Assembly (NCBI RefSeq): GCF_003264365.1
Contig: NZ_PYAK01000003.1
Coordinates: 62,001-126,000 of the forward strand
DNA: 64,000 nt
Reading direction: 5' to 3'
From: Micromonospora noduli
GTDB lineage: Bacteria > Actinomycetota > Actinomycetes > Mycobacteriales > Micromonosporaceae
A program made the position numbers and the translations under genes. The notes below the pieces were generated by a model that did not search any database, was not told the DNA's origin, and was given only the letters and a program-made list of their open reading frames with translations. The number at the start of each line of letters is the position of its first letter. Position 1 is the stretch's first letter. Positions 17,022-24,988 of this stretch are shown in pieces.

Positions 17022-18017
17022 GTGGAACCGGACGTGTTGGGGCCGCCCTACGAGCGGCAGACGATCGACCTGGGCACCGACGACGAAGGCCCCGTTGTCG
17101 CGACACTGGTCCGGCGGCGGGCCGAGCGCCCCACCGGGCGGGCCGTGCTCTACGTGCACGGCTTCGTCGACTACTTCTTCCAGACGCATCTGGCTGACTT
17201 CTTCGCCGAGCGAGGCTGGGATTTCTACGCGCTCGACCTGCGCAAATACGGCCGCAGTCTGCTCCCCGCCCAGACCCCCAACTTCTGCCGCGACATCAGC
17301 GACTACTTCCCCGAGCTGGACGCCGCCGCCGAGATCATCCGCAAGGACGACGGGCACGACACCCTGTTGGCGATGGGTCACTCCACCGGCGGCCTGATCA
17401 TCTCGCTCTGGGCGGACGCCCGCCGCGACACCGGCACCATCGACGGCCTGGTGCTCAACAGCCCCTTCTTCGACCTGAACGCTCCCTGGGCGGTCCGCCG
17501 ACCCCTCGCGGCCGCCGCGTCCCGGCTGGGCCGCAGGGCGCCGCACCGCATCCTCCCGTTCGGGCTGGGCACCGTGTACGGCGAGAGCATCCACTCCGAC
17601 CACCGCGGCGAGTGGACCTATGACCTGGCGTGGAAGCCGCTGGCCGGGTTCCCGGTCCGGGCCGGCTGGCTGAACGCGATCCGCACCGGGCAACGCCGGC
17701 TGCGCGCCGGGCTGGACATCCAGGTGCCGGTGCTGCTGGCCTGCTCGAACCGGTCCTTCCGAGGCACCAAGTGGCACGACAACGCGACACTGGCCGACGC
17801 CGTACTGGACGTCGAGCACATGGTCCGCTACGCACCCCGCCTCGGTCGCCACGTCACACTGGCCCGCTTCGACGGCGGGTTGCACGATCTCACGCTCTCC
17901 GGCCCCGCCGTACGGACAAAGGTCTTCGACGAGGTGGGCCGCTGGGCCGAGGCGTTCCTCGCCGCCGGCCCCACCGCCCCGGCCGATGCGGCGAGGGCGG
18001 CGACGCCCGGCGGCTGA
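17022..18017 (+). CDS. Alpha/beta hydrolase, monoacylglycerol-lipase type
   Basis: The 331-residue protein has the alpha/beta hydrolase fold. LYVHGFVDYFFQTHLADFF is the oxyanion region, and GHSTGG carries the nucleophile Ser at about residue 121. An acid near VPVLLACSNRS and a His in FDGGLHDL complete the likely triad. The serine aminopeptidase S33/lysophospholipase group (Hydrolase_4) fits best; acyl glycerols or phospholipids are the usual substrates. I prefer the GTG at 17022 over a longer frame from 16965 because the TANNNT box lies exactly seven bases before it. Confidence 0.87.
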   Translation: MEPDVLGPPYERQTIDLGTDDEGPVVATLVRRRAERPTGRAVLYVHGFVDYFFQTHLADFFAERGWDFYALDLRKYGRSLLPAQTPNFCRDISDYFPELDAAAEIIRKDDGHDTLLAMGHSTGGLIISLWADARRDTGTIDGLVLNSPFFDLNAPWAVRRPLAAAASRLGRRAPHRILPFGLGTVYGESIHSDHRGEWTYDLAWKPLAGFPVRAGWLNAIRTGQRRLRAGLDIQVPVLLACSNRSFRGTKWHDNATLADAVLDVEHMVRYAPRLGRHVTLARFDGGLHDLTLSGPAVRTKVFDEVGRWAEAFLAAGPTAPADAARAATPGG

Positions 18018-18038
18018 CCAGGCCGGACGGCACGCGGT

Positions 18039-18734
18039 TCAGACATCGCCGGGCGTCGCCGGGAGGACGGCACGGATCCGGTCGAAGGTCGCCACCGGGT
18101 GCGCGTCGACACCGGGCAGGACCAGGCCCAGGCAGTACGGGGAGACCTCACCGGTGGGTTCAGCCTGAACGATGAAGACCGGCGCGCCGACGTACCCCGG
18201 CGGCAGCTCGGTGGTGATCAGCACGGCGTCCCCGTCGCGGACCACCCGCTCGATCGCGACCTCCAGCGGCCGCGAGCCGTCTTCGCGTACCCCATGGGCC
18301 AGCACGAAAGCGGAACTGGCGTCGGCGCCGAGGCGGGCGACCACCTCGGGCCCGGCGGCGATCCCCGCCGGCACCGGCTGGACGCGCCACCGCCAGCCGC
18401 CGTCGCCGGCGTACCGGTGCAGGCCGGCGGTCGGCAACACCGCGACCCCGTCGCCCGCGAAGCGAGCCCAACCGGGCACGATCTCGGTCTCGACAATGAC
18501 GGCCGGGGCCACCCCCGCCGGCTCGGTGACGCTCGCCCGCAGGCTCAACTCACCACCCGAACCGCTCACCAGGTCGGCCGCCGTCAGCAGCGACTCCCCC
18601 ACCGGGTCGTCGCCGCCCTGAAAGAAGAACGCGGTACCGACGTCGTTCGATGACCGGTACGGCAGGATGGCGCGACCGACGACCTGGCACAACTCGTAGG
18701 CGACGTCGCTCTCGGCGTCGGAATCCAGCAACAC
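18039..18734 (-). CDS. Conserved hypothetical protein, unknown function
   Basis: The protein of about 231 residues has no motif I recognise. It begins VLLDSDAESDVAYELCQVVGR and contains many short beta-type stretches (AVLPTAGLHRYAGDGGWRWRV, VLITTELPPGYVGAPVFIVQ) separated by Gly and Pro. There is no signal peptide or membrane segment. The GTG at 18734 is preceded at six bases by TACCTT, a leaderless promoter pattern. A longer frame to 18887 would overlap sequence right before tRNA-Arg and has no start signal. It sits between the alpha/beta hydrolase (convergent) and the tRNA. Confidence 0.65.
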   Translation of the reverse strand: MLLDSDAESDVAYELCQVVGRAILPYRSSNDVGTAFFFQGGDDPVGESLLTAADLVSGSGGELSLRASVTEPAGVAPAVIVETEIVPGWARFAGDGVAVLPTAGLHRYAGDGGWRWRVQPVPAGIAAGPEVVARLGADASSAFVLAHGVREDGSRPLEVAIERVVRDGDAVLITTELPPGYVGAPVFIVQAEPTGEVSPYCLGLVLPGVDAHPVATFDRIRAVLPATPGDV

Positions 18735-18894
18735 CAGCCAAAGGTACGGTCCGCGGCGAGGCCGCTTCGCGGTAACCCGGATGCCCGCTACGAGGCGGAC
18801 GTGAGACTCTGCTCGGCAACGTGGACGCGGGCACCCTTTTCGCCGTCGGGCAGTGGGACGGCGGTACCCTCTGGGCGCGACATCCACGCCACAC

Positions 18895-18967
18895 GCGCCC
18901 GTAGCTCAGCGGATAGAGCAGGGGACTTCTAATCCCAAGGCCGCAGGTTCGAATCCTGCCGGGCGCA
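18895..18967 (+). tRNA. tRNA-Arg (anticodon UCU)
   Basis: The 73-nt cloverleaf has acceptor stem gcgcccg (18895-18901) pairing with cgggcgc (18960-18966). The D arm is gctcagcggatagagc, and the anticodon loop cttctaa has TCT at 18928-18930. The T arm is gcaggttcgaatcctgc. No CCA is encoded. It reads AGA codons. The sequence immediately downstream carries integrase remnants, so the 3' end of this gene has probably served as an integration site. Confidence 0.95.
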
Positions 18968-19026
18968 CAGGCAAGCCCTCCCTCTGACCAGCTCCATGGG
19001 GCAACTCGTGGTGCGAGCGCGCTCCG

Positions 19027-19275
19027 GTGGCCCGTGGCAGCCTCGAGCGGACGCAGCAGCGCCTGTGCGGCGAGATCGATACCCTGCCCAGTGGGTCACT
19101 GCGGGTGAAGGTCTACGCCGGGTCGGACCCGATCAACGGGAAGCGGCACTACCTGACCGAAGCCACCCCTGCCGGCCGCACCGCGGCCGAGGAAGCCGAG
19201 AAGGCCCGTAACCGACTGCTGGTCCAAGTGGATGAGCGGCGCAACCCGCGCACCCGCGCCACGCTCGACCTGCTG
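19027..19275 (+). pseudogene. Truncated integrase N-terminal domain
   Basis: The first 80 or so codons from the GTG at 19027 encode a typical N-terminal, AP2-like DNA-binding segment of actinobacterial tyrosine integrases. The key parts are GSLRVKVYAGSDPINGKRHYLTE followed by AEKARNRLLVQVDERRNPRTRATLD. In intact relatives this continues into the core-binding and catalytic domains. Here the similarity stops after LDLL, and the frame runs into unrelated sequence and then into the signal peptide of the next gene. No R-H-R-Y catalytic residues are present, so the gene is dead. Its place directly after tRNA-Arg matches an integration scar. Confidence 0.7.
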
Positions 19276-19428
19276 GCAAATCCGTCACCTCGTCAATGGC
19301 ATCGGGATGGCTTGACGACAAGCTGCACGTGTCGTGCGGGGTTGCAGCATTATGACCGTCCATATAGTCTTCCCGGCACTGACGGCAGCTCAAGGGCTGT
19401 CGCTTACAAACCATCAACGGGGGAACTA

Positions 19429-19791
19429 GTGGGAATTAAGCGACTGGCGGCGATTGGTTCTGCCCTCGGGATCGGCATCATGATGACCGTTCCTGGGGTA
19501 GCCAATGCAGCAAACTCTGGATGCGTTTACGAGGGCTCCGACCGAGCGTGCTTCATCAACCTCTCTAATGGGCAGGCCCAACTTGAGGTGTGTGACAACG
19601 AGGCCGACGGCAACGGTGTGTATGCATGGTTCTACAGCGGCATCTACCACACGGCCTCGATCAAGGTCGGTGACGGCAACGGAAGCAGTGCTGGCTGCGG
19701 GACGCGCGTCTGGAGCGTGGGAGTTTACGACGTGAAGATCTGCGAAGATGACGCAGGCGAGGACACCTGTCGTTGGTTCACCTCGTCCTAA
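19429..19791 (+). CDS. Small secreted six-cysteine protein
   Basis: The 120-residue protein has a signal peptide (VGIKRLAAIGSALGIGIMM to about VANAA). The mature domain of about 90 residues has six cysteines (GCVYEG, RACF, EVCDN, AGCGT, KICED, DTCRW), suggesting three disulfides. It also has polar NGQAQLEV and GNGVYAWF segments. Function is unknown; similar small secreted proteins are scattered in actinomycetes. GGGGGAAC stands a few bases before the GTG at 19429, a strong ribosome-binding site. Codon choice is less GC-biased than in neighbouring genes, consistent with transfer. It is followed by a long hairpin. Confidence 0.72.
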   Translation: MGIKRLAAIGSALGIGIMMTVPGVANAANSGCVYEGSDRACFINLSNGQAQLEVCDNEADGNGVYAWFYSGIYHTASIKVGDGNGSSAGCGTRVWSVGVYDVKICEDDAGEDTCRWFTSS

Positions 19792-19799
19792 GGTGGCAA

Positions 19800-19881
19800 G
19801 CGAATCTCCTCGCCGAGCGTGGTTAACCAGCCGCCTTCCGGTAGTCCCGGCTGCTTGCCCAAGCTCGGCGAGGAGATTCGC
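19800..19881 (+). terminator. 19-bp perfect inverted repeat with structured loop
   Basis: The arms gcgaatctcctcgccgagc (19800-19818) and its complement (19863-19881) are perfect. The 44-nt loop contains a second palindrome, tggttaacca. It begins 8 bp after the secreted-protein stop and may end its transcript, but its size also suits a small mobile-element end or a structured RNA. Confidence 0.55.
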
Positions 19882-20215
19882 AACTTCTCCGTGACATGAC
19901 CCCGCTACCGAGTACCTGCGGGAGTAGTAGGGGTGACGTCCGGGCCTCCTCTGCGGAAGGTGCCGCCAGTCTGTCTCCATCCCTGGATAGGGGCCACGGA
20001 CTGCGAAGCCCGTTCGGGGCCAAGGGTGGTCGCAGCTCATCGGTGCGCCGATGCGTAAGGCCTTGACGCCGGGCGGCATAAAGGCCACCATCACAACGCC
20101 TACAGCCTGTCCCCTGCGGCGGACCACTGGACCATTTTTCATCCCTTATGGAGGGGTTGAGCAGCGAATCCTGCCGCGTCTTGTTCATTGCGAAGTCTTG
20201 GACGTGCATCCGGCC

Positions 20216-20243
20216 TTGCTTTTCCGCCCACTGACGGTAATAT
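20216..20243 (+). promoter_or_regulatory. Sigma-70-type promoter for the LPVTG protein
   Basis: TTGCTT at 20216-20221 and TAATAT at 20238-20243 are separated by 16 bp and lie about 37 bp before the ATG. This is one of the clearest housekeeping-type promoters in the window. Confidence 0.55.
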
Positions 20244-20279
20244 CTCCGTGTTTTTGCTTGCAACGGGGAGGAAGACCAC

Positions 20280-21011
20280 ATGCGATGGAAGTTCCCGGCC
20301 GGCGCCCTATTGGCGCTGGCCTTTTTGATTCCGGCGGCACCGGCGGTGGCTCACATCGAATCGCCCGGGCTGAACGAGGCCTGCCAGACGGTCGAGCGCA
20401 AGGTGTACAAGGACATCCGCGAACTTGTCACCATCGACCTGGATACCGCCACCGATCAGGAGGTACGGGTGTTGGCCGCCCAGATCCTGGCCGCGGCGAA
20501 CGCCGACTCGTTGCCCGTTCTGCCCGGCGCCATCCAGGATGCGCTGAAGGGCACTGAGGACGAGCTCCGCGCATTCCTCAAGACGGGCGTGCAGAATGCC
20601 TGGTCAACGGCTCTGCGAATCACTGTGGTCCGAACGTTGACGGACGCCGGTGCCAACGTGGAGGCGGCCGCACAGAAGGTGCTCGGCGAGGCGACCGTCG
20701 ATGCCTACCTGGCTTACCTGAACGACGGCCTGTACGCCGCCCGTGAGCTTGACTGCGCGTCTCAGCCCACCCCGACGCCGACGGCTCAGCCCACACCGAG
20801 CGCTACGCCCAGCGCCACGACGACCGCTGTACCGACTCCTACCGTCTCCGGCAGCCCGGGTGCACCCGGCGGCGACGGTGGCGAGGGCGGTGGGCTGCCC
20901 GTGACCGGTGCTGACACCGCGACCGTGGCCGGCATTGGCAGTGTGCTCCTGCTCCTCGGCGGCGCGGGCTACCTGATCGGACGCCGACGCCGTTCCCGCT
21001 TCGTGGCATAG
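20280..21011 (+). CDS. LPVTG-anchored ALF-repeat surface protein
   Basis: The 243-residue exported protein has a signal peptide (ending APAVAHIES). A helical domain near residues 35-155 contains ALF-type segments such as TDQEVRVLAAQILAAANAD. A Thr/Pro/Ser-rich stalk follows, then Gly-rich sequence. The C-terminal sorting signal consists of LPVTG, a hydrophobic helix and RRRRSR. A sortase should cleave at LPVTG and link it to peptidoglycan. No sortase gene is nearby. The ATG follows a ggggaggaag ribosome-binding site. ALF repeats occur in secreted actinobacterial proteins of unclear role. Confidence 0.85.
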   Translation: MRWKFPAGALLALAFLIPAAPAVAHIESPGLNEACQTVERKVYKDIRELVTIDLDTATDQEVRVLAAQILAAANADSLPVLPGAIQDALKGTEDELRAFLKTGVQNAWSTALRITVVRTLTDAGANVEAAAQKVLGEATVDAYLAYLNDGLYAARELDCASQPTPTPTAQPTPSATPSATTTAVPTPTVSGSPGAPGGDGGEGGGLPVTGADTATVAGIGSVLLLLGGAGYLIGRRRRSRFVA

Positions 21012-21019
21012 CGCAACTG

Positions 21020-21056
21020 ACGCGCCCGGCTCGACGCGTCGTCGAGCCGGGCGTGT
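21020..21056 (+). terminator. Terminator hairpin after the LPVTG protein
   Basis: The arms acgcgcccggctcgacg (21020-21036) and cgtcgagccgggcgtgt (21040-21056) pair with one mismatch around a 3-nt loop, 8 bp after the stop codon. Confidence 0.7.
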
Positions 21057-21178
21057 CAACGCCGTTCGTGGCCGTCGCGGATGCAGCGGGGGCGGTCGTA
21101 CTGGGCGAACGCCCGCTTGCGCCATTTCGTCGGACCTGCCCGCGTAGCGAGAAGTCGCTGCGCTGATAGCGTCGGACG

Positions 21179-21565
21179 GTGTCGATGTTCCGCACTCCCC
21201 AGGTGATCCTCTTCAGCGAGGACGTCTCCCGCGCCGCCGAGTTCTACACCGGTCTCGGCTTCACCGAGACTTTCCGGGTGCCGGCCGAGGGTGAGCCGAT
21301 CCACATCGATCTCGTGCTCGACGGCTACAAGATCGGCGTCGCCTCGGTGGCCTCCACCCGCGACGACCACGGGCTCGACCCCGTGTCCCAGGGCCAGCGG
21401 GCCGCCGTGATCCTCTGGACCGACGACACCGCCGCCGCGTACGCCGAACTCACGGCGGACGGCGCCCCCGCACTGGCCGCACCACACCGGTGGCTTGATC
21501 GCCTGCTGATCGCCTGGACCGCCGACCCGGACGGCAACCCGATCCAGATCGTCCAACAGCTCTGA
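21179..21565 (+). CDS. VOC (glyoxalase/bleomycin-resistance) family protein
   Basis: The 128-residue protein is one VOC module pair. SMFRTPQVILFSEDVSRAAEFYTGLGF forms the first beta-alpha unit, and TADPDGNPIQIVQQL is the typical end. Members are metal-dependent lyases, dioxygenases or drug-binding proteins; no substrate is indicated. TAGCGT ends six bases before the GTG at 21179, so the message is probably leaderless. A damaged partial copy of the same gene lies at 22504-22601. Confidence 0.85.
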   Translation: MSMFRTPQVILFSEDVSRAAEFYTGLGFTETFRVPAEGEPIHIDLVLDGYKIGVASVASTRDDHGLDPVSQGQRAAVILWTDDTAAAYAELTADGAPALAAPHRWLDRLLIAWTADPDGNPIQIVQQL

Positions 21566-21599
21566 CGGTCTCGTCTGGCAGGCCCGCCCGGACGTGTGC

Positions 21600-21902
21600 T
21601 CAGCCCTGCTGGTGACGCTCATTGCGCCGAAGGGCCTCTTCGAGTTGGTCCTCAAGAATGATGATCCGGCAGGCCGAGGCCAGGTCGGTGCCCTGGTCGC
21701 ACATCTCCCGAGCTCGCGCGGCAAGTCGCAGTTGGTAGCGGGAGTAGCGGCGGTGCCCCCCACTGGACCGCTGCGGGTCGATCAGTTTCGCAGCGCCGAG
21801 TCGGCGTAGGAAGTCCTGCGAGCAGCCGAGGATCTCGGCGGCACGGCCCATCGTGTAGGCGGGGTAGTCCTCATCGTCGAGCATGTCGTCGGGTTGAGCC
21901 AT
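21600..21902 (-). CDS. MerR family HTH regulator, short form
   Basis: The 100-residue protein has a MerR-type winged helix (AYTMGRAAEILGCSQDFLRRLGAAKLIDPQRSSGGHRRYSRYQLRLAARAREM) followed by a short coiled-coil helix (IIILEDQLEEALRRNERH). It has no effector-binding domain, so it may sense nothing itself or form heterodimers. GGAGGTTCC precedes the ATG at 21902. A perfect hairpin lies 17 bp upstream of the start. The convergent VOC gene ends 34 bp away. Confidence 0.85.
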   Translation of the reverse strand: MAQPDDMLDDEDYPAYTMGRAAEILGCSQDFLRRLGAAKLIDPQRSSGGHRRYSRYQLRLAARAREMCDQGTDLASACRIIILEDQLEEALRRNERHQQG

Positions 21903-21918
21903 GGAACCTCCATCACGA

Positions 21919-21948
21919 GGGCCCCGGTGCTCGGAAGCACCGGGGCCC
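21919..21948 (-). terminator. 13-bp hairpin upstream of the MerR gene
   Basis: The arms gggccccggtgct (21919-21931) and agcaccggggccc (21936-21948) are perfect with a 4-nt loop. In the minus direction it follows a doubtful small ORF and precedes merR. It could end an upstream transcript or attenuate merR. Confidence 0.55.
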
Positions 21949-22503
21949 AAGGGTTGTGGGTCAGGAACACCATCTACCGACAGAACGTCGGCTTGTCTTG
22001 TCCGCACCAGCCGTCAGGGACGGCTTCGGGTGCGAGGATCGCGTAAGCGTGACCGGAGACCACCTCTCGTTCGAGGGAAACTGCGGTGTCCGCGCCCAGC
22101 CCGTGAATGCGACTGGTAGCGGGCGATCCAACGGTGTAATGCCCTCCCTTGCCTCTGATTTCCTCTGCCGTACTCCGTGCTGTCCGTCGGTGTCCGAGCC
22201 CCACGCGACTTCATGGCCCCAACACGTACGACGAACTCTTCTCACCTCGGGTGAAGCCCTGAACAAGCGTCGGCCCCACCCGCTGTCACACGCATTCCTG
22301 CGTACTAGCCAACTGCGGCAGATGTCTGCCGCCGAGCTGAGCAGGCCCTACAGGTTCCCTGGGCCCCACTCCTTCGCCCTCGTGCGGGGCGGCACCGTCA
22401 GCGTCTTTGTTTGCTCTGTTCTCGACCACAGGAACGTTAGTTGACGACGGTGCGAATGTCTAGCGCTTCGCTCATAGATTCTCTCCGAGGACGGAGATAG
22501 TCC
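21949..22503. other. Gene-poor region, possibly decayed
   Basis: Several overlapping open frames occur, but none has a clear start or homologue. The best is a minus-strand frame ending at 21974 (last residues VPDGWCGQDKPTFCR) that stops just before the hairpin. Its third-position GC is moderate. Base composition is lower than in the flanks, and the region ends at a partial gene duplication. Confidence 0.35.
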
Positions 22504-22601
22504 TGTCGGTGCAGCCATCCGTGCGGCACAAGACCGCTGCGGTGATCCTCTGGACCGACGACCCGGACGGCAACCCGATCCAGATCGTCCAACAGCTCTA
22601 G
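22504..22601 (+). pseudogene. Internally deleted partial copy of the VOC gene
   Basis: The frame reads RHKTAAVILWTDDPDGNPIQIVQQL-stop. AAVILWTDD and PDGNPIQIVQQL are both identical to parts of the VOC protein at 21179-21565, with the roughly 40 residues between them missing. The nucleotide identity is nearly complete over both blocks. It is a truncated duplicate with no start signal. Confidence 0.75.
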
Positions 22602-22732
22602 AGCGTGGACTGGTGATGACAGTGCCGCAGCGGGGCGCCTACGTCGGCGAGTAGGCCCGCCACGACGCCCTGCTCGGCAGAAAGTGCCCGGCAGGTGTCT
22701 ACGGACGGGCCGGCCGACGGCGTTAATAGGGC

Positions 22733-23230
22733 GTGACGTTCGAGGAGTACGCGTTCGCTCGCACTTCGGCGCTGGTGCGGCTCGCCCGGCTGCTGACCGG
22801 TGACGAGCACCGAGCCGAGGATCTGGTTCAGGATGTCCTCGCGCGGGCGTACGCCCGGTGGGGCCGCATCTCGCGGACGGACCGTCCCGATGCCTATGTC
22901 CGGCGCATGCTCGTCAACACCCACAACTCGTGGTGGCGTCGGCTCAGCAGCCGGGAGATCTCGGTTGCCGCGGTCCTCGATCGGGCGGGCGACGTGGACG
23001 AGGCCGCCGGGGTCGCCGAGCGCGACGCACTGTGGCGGTTGGTCTGTGCTCTGCCGGCGCGTCAGCGCACCGTGATCGTCCTGCGCTACTACGAGGATCT
23101 GGACGACACGTCGATCGCCGAGATCCTCGCCTGTTCGACCGGGACGGTACGCACACACGCGAGGCGGGCCCTGGCGGCGCTGCGTCAGCGTCAGGTTGCA
23201 GCAACCCACGCATGGGCAGGAGAGCTCTGA
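22733..23230 (+). CDS. SigE-type ECF RNA polymerase sigma factor
   Basis: The 165-residue sigma factor has region 2 (FARTSALVRLARLLTGDEHRAEDLVQDVLARAY) and region 4 (LPARQRTVIVLRYYEDLDDTSIAEILACSTGTVRTHARRAL). This is the SigE-like ECF subgroup (SigE50) common in actinomycetes. The GTG at 22733 is the only good start. The stop overlaps the start of the next gene as TGATG, so the sigma factor and its membrane partner are made together. Confidence 0.92.
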   Translation: MTFEEYAFARTSALVRLARLLTGDEHRAEDLVQDVLARAYARWGRISRTDRPDAYVRRMLVNTHNSWWRRLSSREISVAAVLDRAGDVDEAAGVAERDALWRLVCALPARQRTVIVLRYYEDLDDTSIAEILACSTGTVRTHARRALAALRQRQVAATHAWAGEL

Positions 23231-24273
23231 TGTTCAGTGACCTCGATGAGCAGCTCGCCACCACGCTCAAGCATCGGGCGGGCGGCGACATCGATCCGAC
23301 ACCGATCGTGCAACAGGCCCGGCATCGCGGCCGGCGGTTGCGATGGCGGCGACGAGGACTGATCGCCGGTGGCGTGGCAGCGGCGTGTGCCGCTCTCACC
23401 TCGGTGGTTCTGGTGACCCCGGGCGTTCGGGGCACCGATGACCCGATCATGCCGGCCGCGGCGCTGATGCTGCCGGAGGCACAGAGCGATGGGACCGTAC
23501 GCCCCGAGGAGGTCGGTGCCGATCCAACGACTGTGCACTTCTCGACCGACACGCTGGTCAGCGATGCCAGTTTCGCGTCGTGGCGCACCGGGCGCGGCAT
23601 CGAGAGCGTCGAGTTCCGGGGCTCGACCGGTCAGGCCCGTTTCGTGTTGGCGCGCACCGAAGGGTTGCTGGACGGGCTCCAGCAGACGTTGTCCTCGCAG
23701 GGGCGACCGCAGGGACGGACCGAGGTGCGGGTCGGCGACCGCTCGGGGGTCGCCTGGTTCGATCCGTCCGGCGACCGGAAGCTGTGGTTCGTCCGCTGGC
23801 AACCCACCGACGGGCTCTGGGCCCAGGTGGACGTGTACGCGACCACCCGGGACGAGGCGGCCGGCACCGCGAGCCGGGTCCGGTTCAACGGTGCCCACCG
23901 CTGCGTCGTGCCGTTCCGCCTGGAGTCGCTGCCGCCCGACGGACGGCTGCTGGAGTGCTCGGTCACGCTCGGCCGGTCGGCGCGGGACTCCTTCGTCGAG
24001 GGCTCTCTGGTGGTCGGTGACGCATCCGGCCGTTGGCTGACCGTTCGGGCGCAACCCGCCCCGGCCGGCGACGACGCCCGGCGCGGAGATCTTGTCGCCG
24101 GGCCCTACCGGGCCCGCCGGCAAGGCAGTGACGTGCTGGAGATGGTGGTCAAGCCCTGCCACGTCGAGGCGTTCCGTAAGGGTTGGGGGAACGGCTACAC
24201 CGAGGCGGAGGGCTTGGCGATCCTCGGCGGGTACCAGCCGGCCCGCGACCTCGACCGCCCGGACACCTGGTGA
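23230..24273 (+). CDS. Membrane-anchored partner of the SigE-type sigma factor
   Basis: The 347-residue protein has a cytoplasmic segment of about 40 residues (MFSDLDEQLATTLKHRAG), an Arg-rich stop and a single transmembrane helix near residues 46-66. A large extracytoplasmic domain of beta-rich character follows. This topology and its coupling to the sigma gene are those of SigE50-linked proteins, which may act as anti-sigma factors, though there is no zinc-binding ZAS motif. The extracytoplasmic domain (residues about 100-345) has no motif I know. The TGATG overlap fixes the start. Confidence 0.72.
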   Translation: MFSDLDEQLATTLKHRAGGDIDPTPIVQQARHRGRRLRWRRRGLIAGGVAAACAALTSVVLVTPGVRGTDDPIMPAAALMLPEAQSDGTVRPEEVGADPTTVHFSTDTLVSDASFASWRTGRGIESVEFRGSTGQARFVLARTEGLLDGLQQTLSSQGRPQGRTEVRVGDRSGVAWFDPSGDRKLWFVRWQPTDGLWAQVDVYATTRDEAAGTASRVRFNGAHRCVVPFRLESLPPDGRLLECSVTLGRSARDSFVEGSLVVGDASGRWLTVRAQPAPAGDDARRGDLVAGPYRARRQGSDVLEMVVKPCHVEAFRKGWGNGYTEAEGLAILGGYQPARDLDRPDTW

Positions 24274-24312
24274 CGCCACCGCATGGCGAGGGTGTGGTTC
24301 ATGAGCTGCGGA

Positions 24313-24810
24313 TCAGCCGAGCCGCGCGGTTGGGCCGGTGTCTTGTTCGGGGCCCAGGAGCAGGCGCTCCACCCCGGTGATCCGCAGCACCCGCTGGGTG
24401 ATCCCCCCGGCGCCCCGGATCGAGAAGCGGGAGCCGACCTGGTCCGCCCGGTGCCGCGCCAGTAGGAGTACACGCACACCGGCGGCGCTGAAGAAGCCGA
24501 CGCCGGTCAGGTCGCAACAGACTTCGGGATGACTGTCGATCGCGTTCATCAGGGCCGTGGCCAGGCGTGGGGCCGTGTCCATGTCGACGTACCCCACCGG
24601 GGCGACGACCATCCGGTCGGCCGAGATGGTCGCGGACAGGTTCGTGGGCTCGGTGTAGCGGGTCACCTGGAACGACGGCCCGGAGGAATCGAGGTCGAAT
24701 CGGCCATCTCGCCGGCTGCCGGCGAGCGCCGCTGACGTGACCTGACCGAGGGTGACTGCCGTCGGGAATCTGTCGAAGTGGCTCTGGAAGAACCAGGAAC
24801 GCTCAGTCAT
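24313..24810 (-). CDS. STAS domain protein (anti-sigma factor antagonist-like)
   Basis: The 165-residue protein has an N-terminal stretch of about 60 residues with no clear motif, then a STAS domain (LSATISADRMVVAPVGYVDMDTAPRLATALMNAI, with CCDLTGVGFFSAAGVRVLLLAR). The residue at the usual phosphoserine site is the S of FFSAAGV, which is compatible with control by a serine kinase. Such proteins switch partner anti-sigma kinases. No kinase or phosphatase gene is adjacent. AGGAGG stands 11 bases before the ATG at 24810. Confidence 0.82.
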   Translation of the reverse strand: MTERSWFFQSHFDRFPTAVTLGQVTSAALAGSRRDGRFDLDSSGPSFQVTRYTEPTNLSATISADRMVVAPVGYVDMDTAPRLATALMNAIDSHPEVCCDLTGVGFFSAAGVRVLLLARHRADQVGSRFSIRGAGGITQRVLRITGVERLLLGPEQDTGPTARLG

Positions 24811-24988
24811 AGGAGCACACGCCTCCTGTTGAAATCCGTAACAGGATTGGCGCATGGCTTGACCAACCTCGACGATAACCGCCTGGACAGTCGGCCGCCA
24901 CTCGGCGCGTCAGCTTCCGGCCGACCTCAGTCGGCGCTGCGCTGGCGGGCCGTCACCGTCCGGGGCACAGCAGCCGGTTGCCGAACGC

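Larger units (their letters stand above)
18968..20164. mobile_element. Probable remnant of a tRNA-integrated island
   Basis: The segment starts at the 3' end of tRNA-Arg and contains the N-terminus of a tyrosine-integrase-like gene, a secreted protein and a 19-bp inverted repeat. Base composition falls visibly below that of the flanks from about 19300. The 12-mer cgaatcctgccg of the tRNA T arm (18950-18961) recurs at 20165-20176, which would fit a decayed attachment-site pair. This is inference from position and short identity, not proof. Confidence 0.45.
19792..20279. other. Gene-poor stretch before the LPVTG protein
   Basis: It contains the 19-bp hairpin at 19800-19881, the tRNA-like 12-mer at 20165-20176, and a promoter near 20216-20243. 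The open frames here have poor codon bias and no start signals, so I assign none. Confidence 0.5.

Noticed and set aside
19823..20281. Minus-strand ORFs in the tRNA-adjacent island
   Set aside because: They lack ribosome-binding sites and overlap the hairpin and the promoter of the LPVTG gene.
21974..22204. Small minus-strand ORF ending before a hairpin
   Set aside because: The C-terminal part has acceptable codon bias, but there is no start signal, no recognised family and an implausible N-terminus. Kept only as a note in the gene-poor region.
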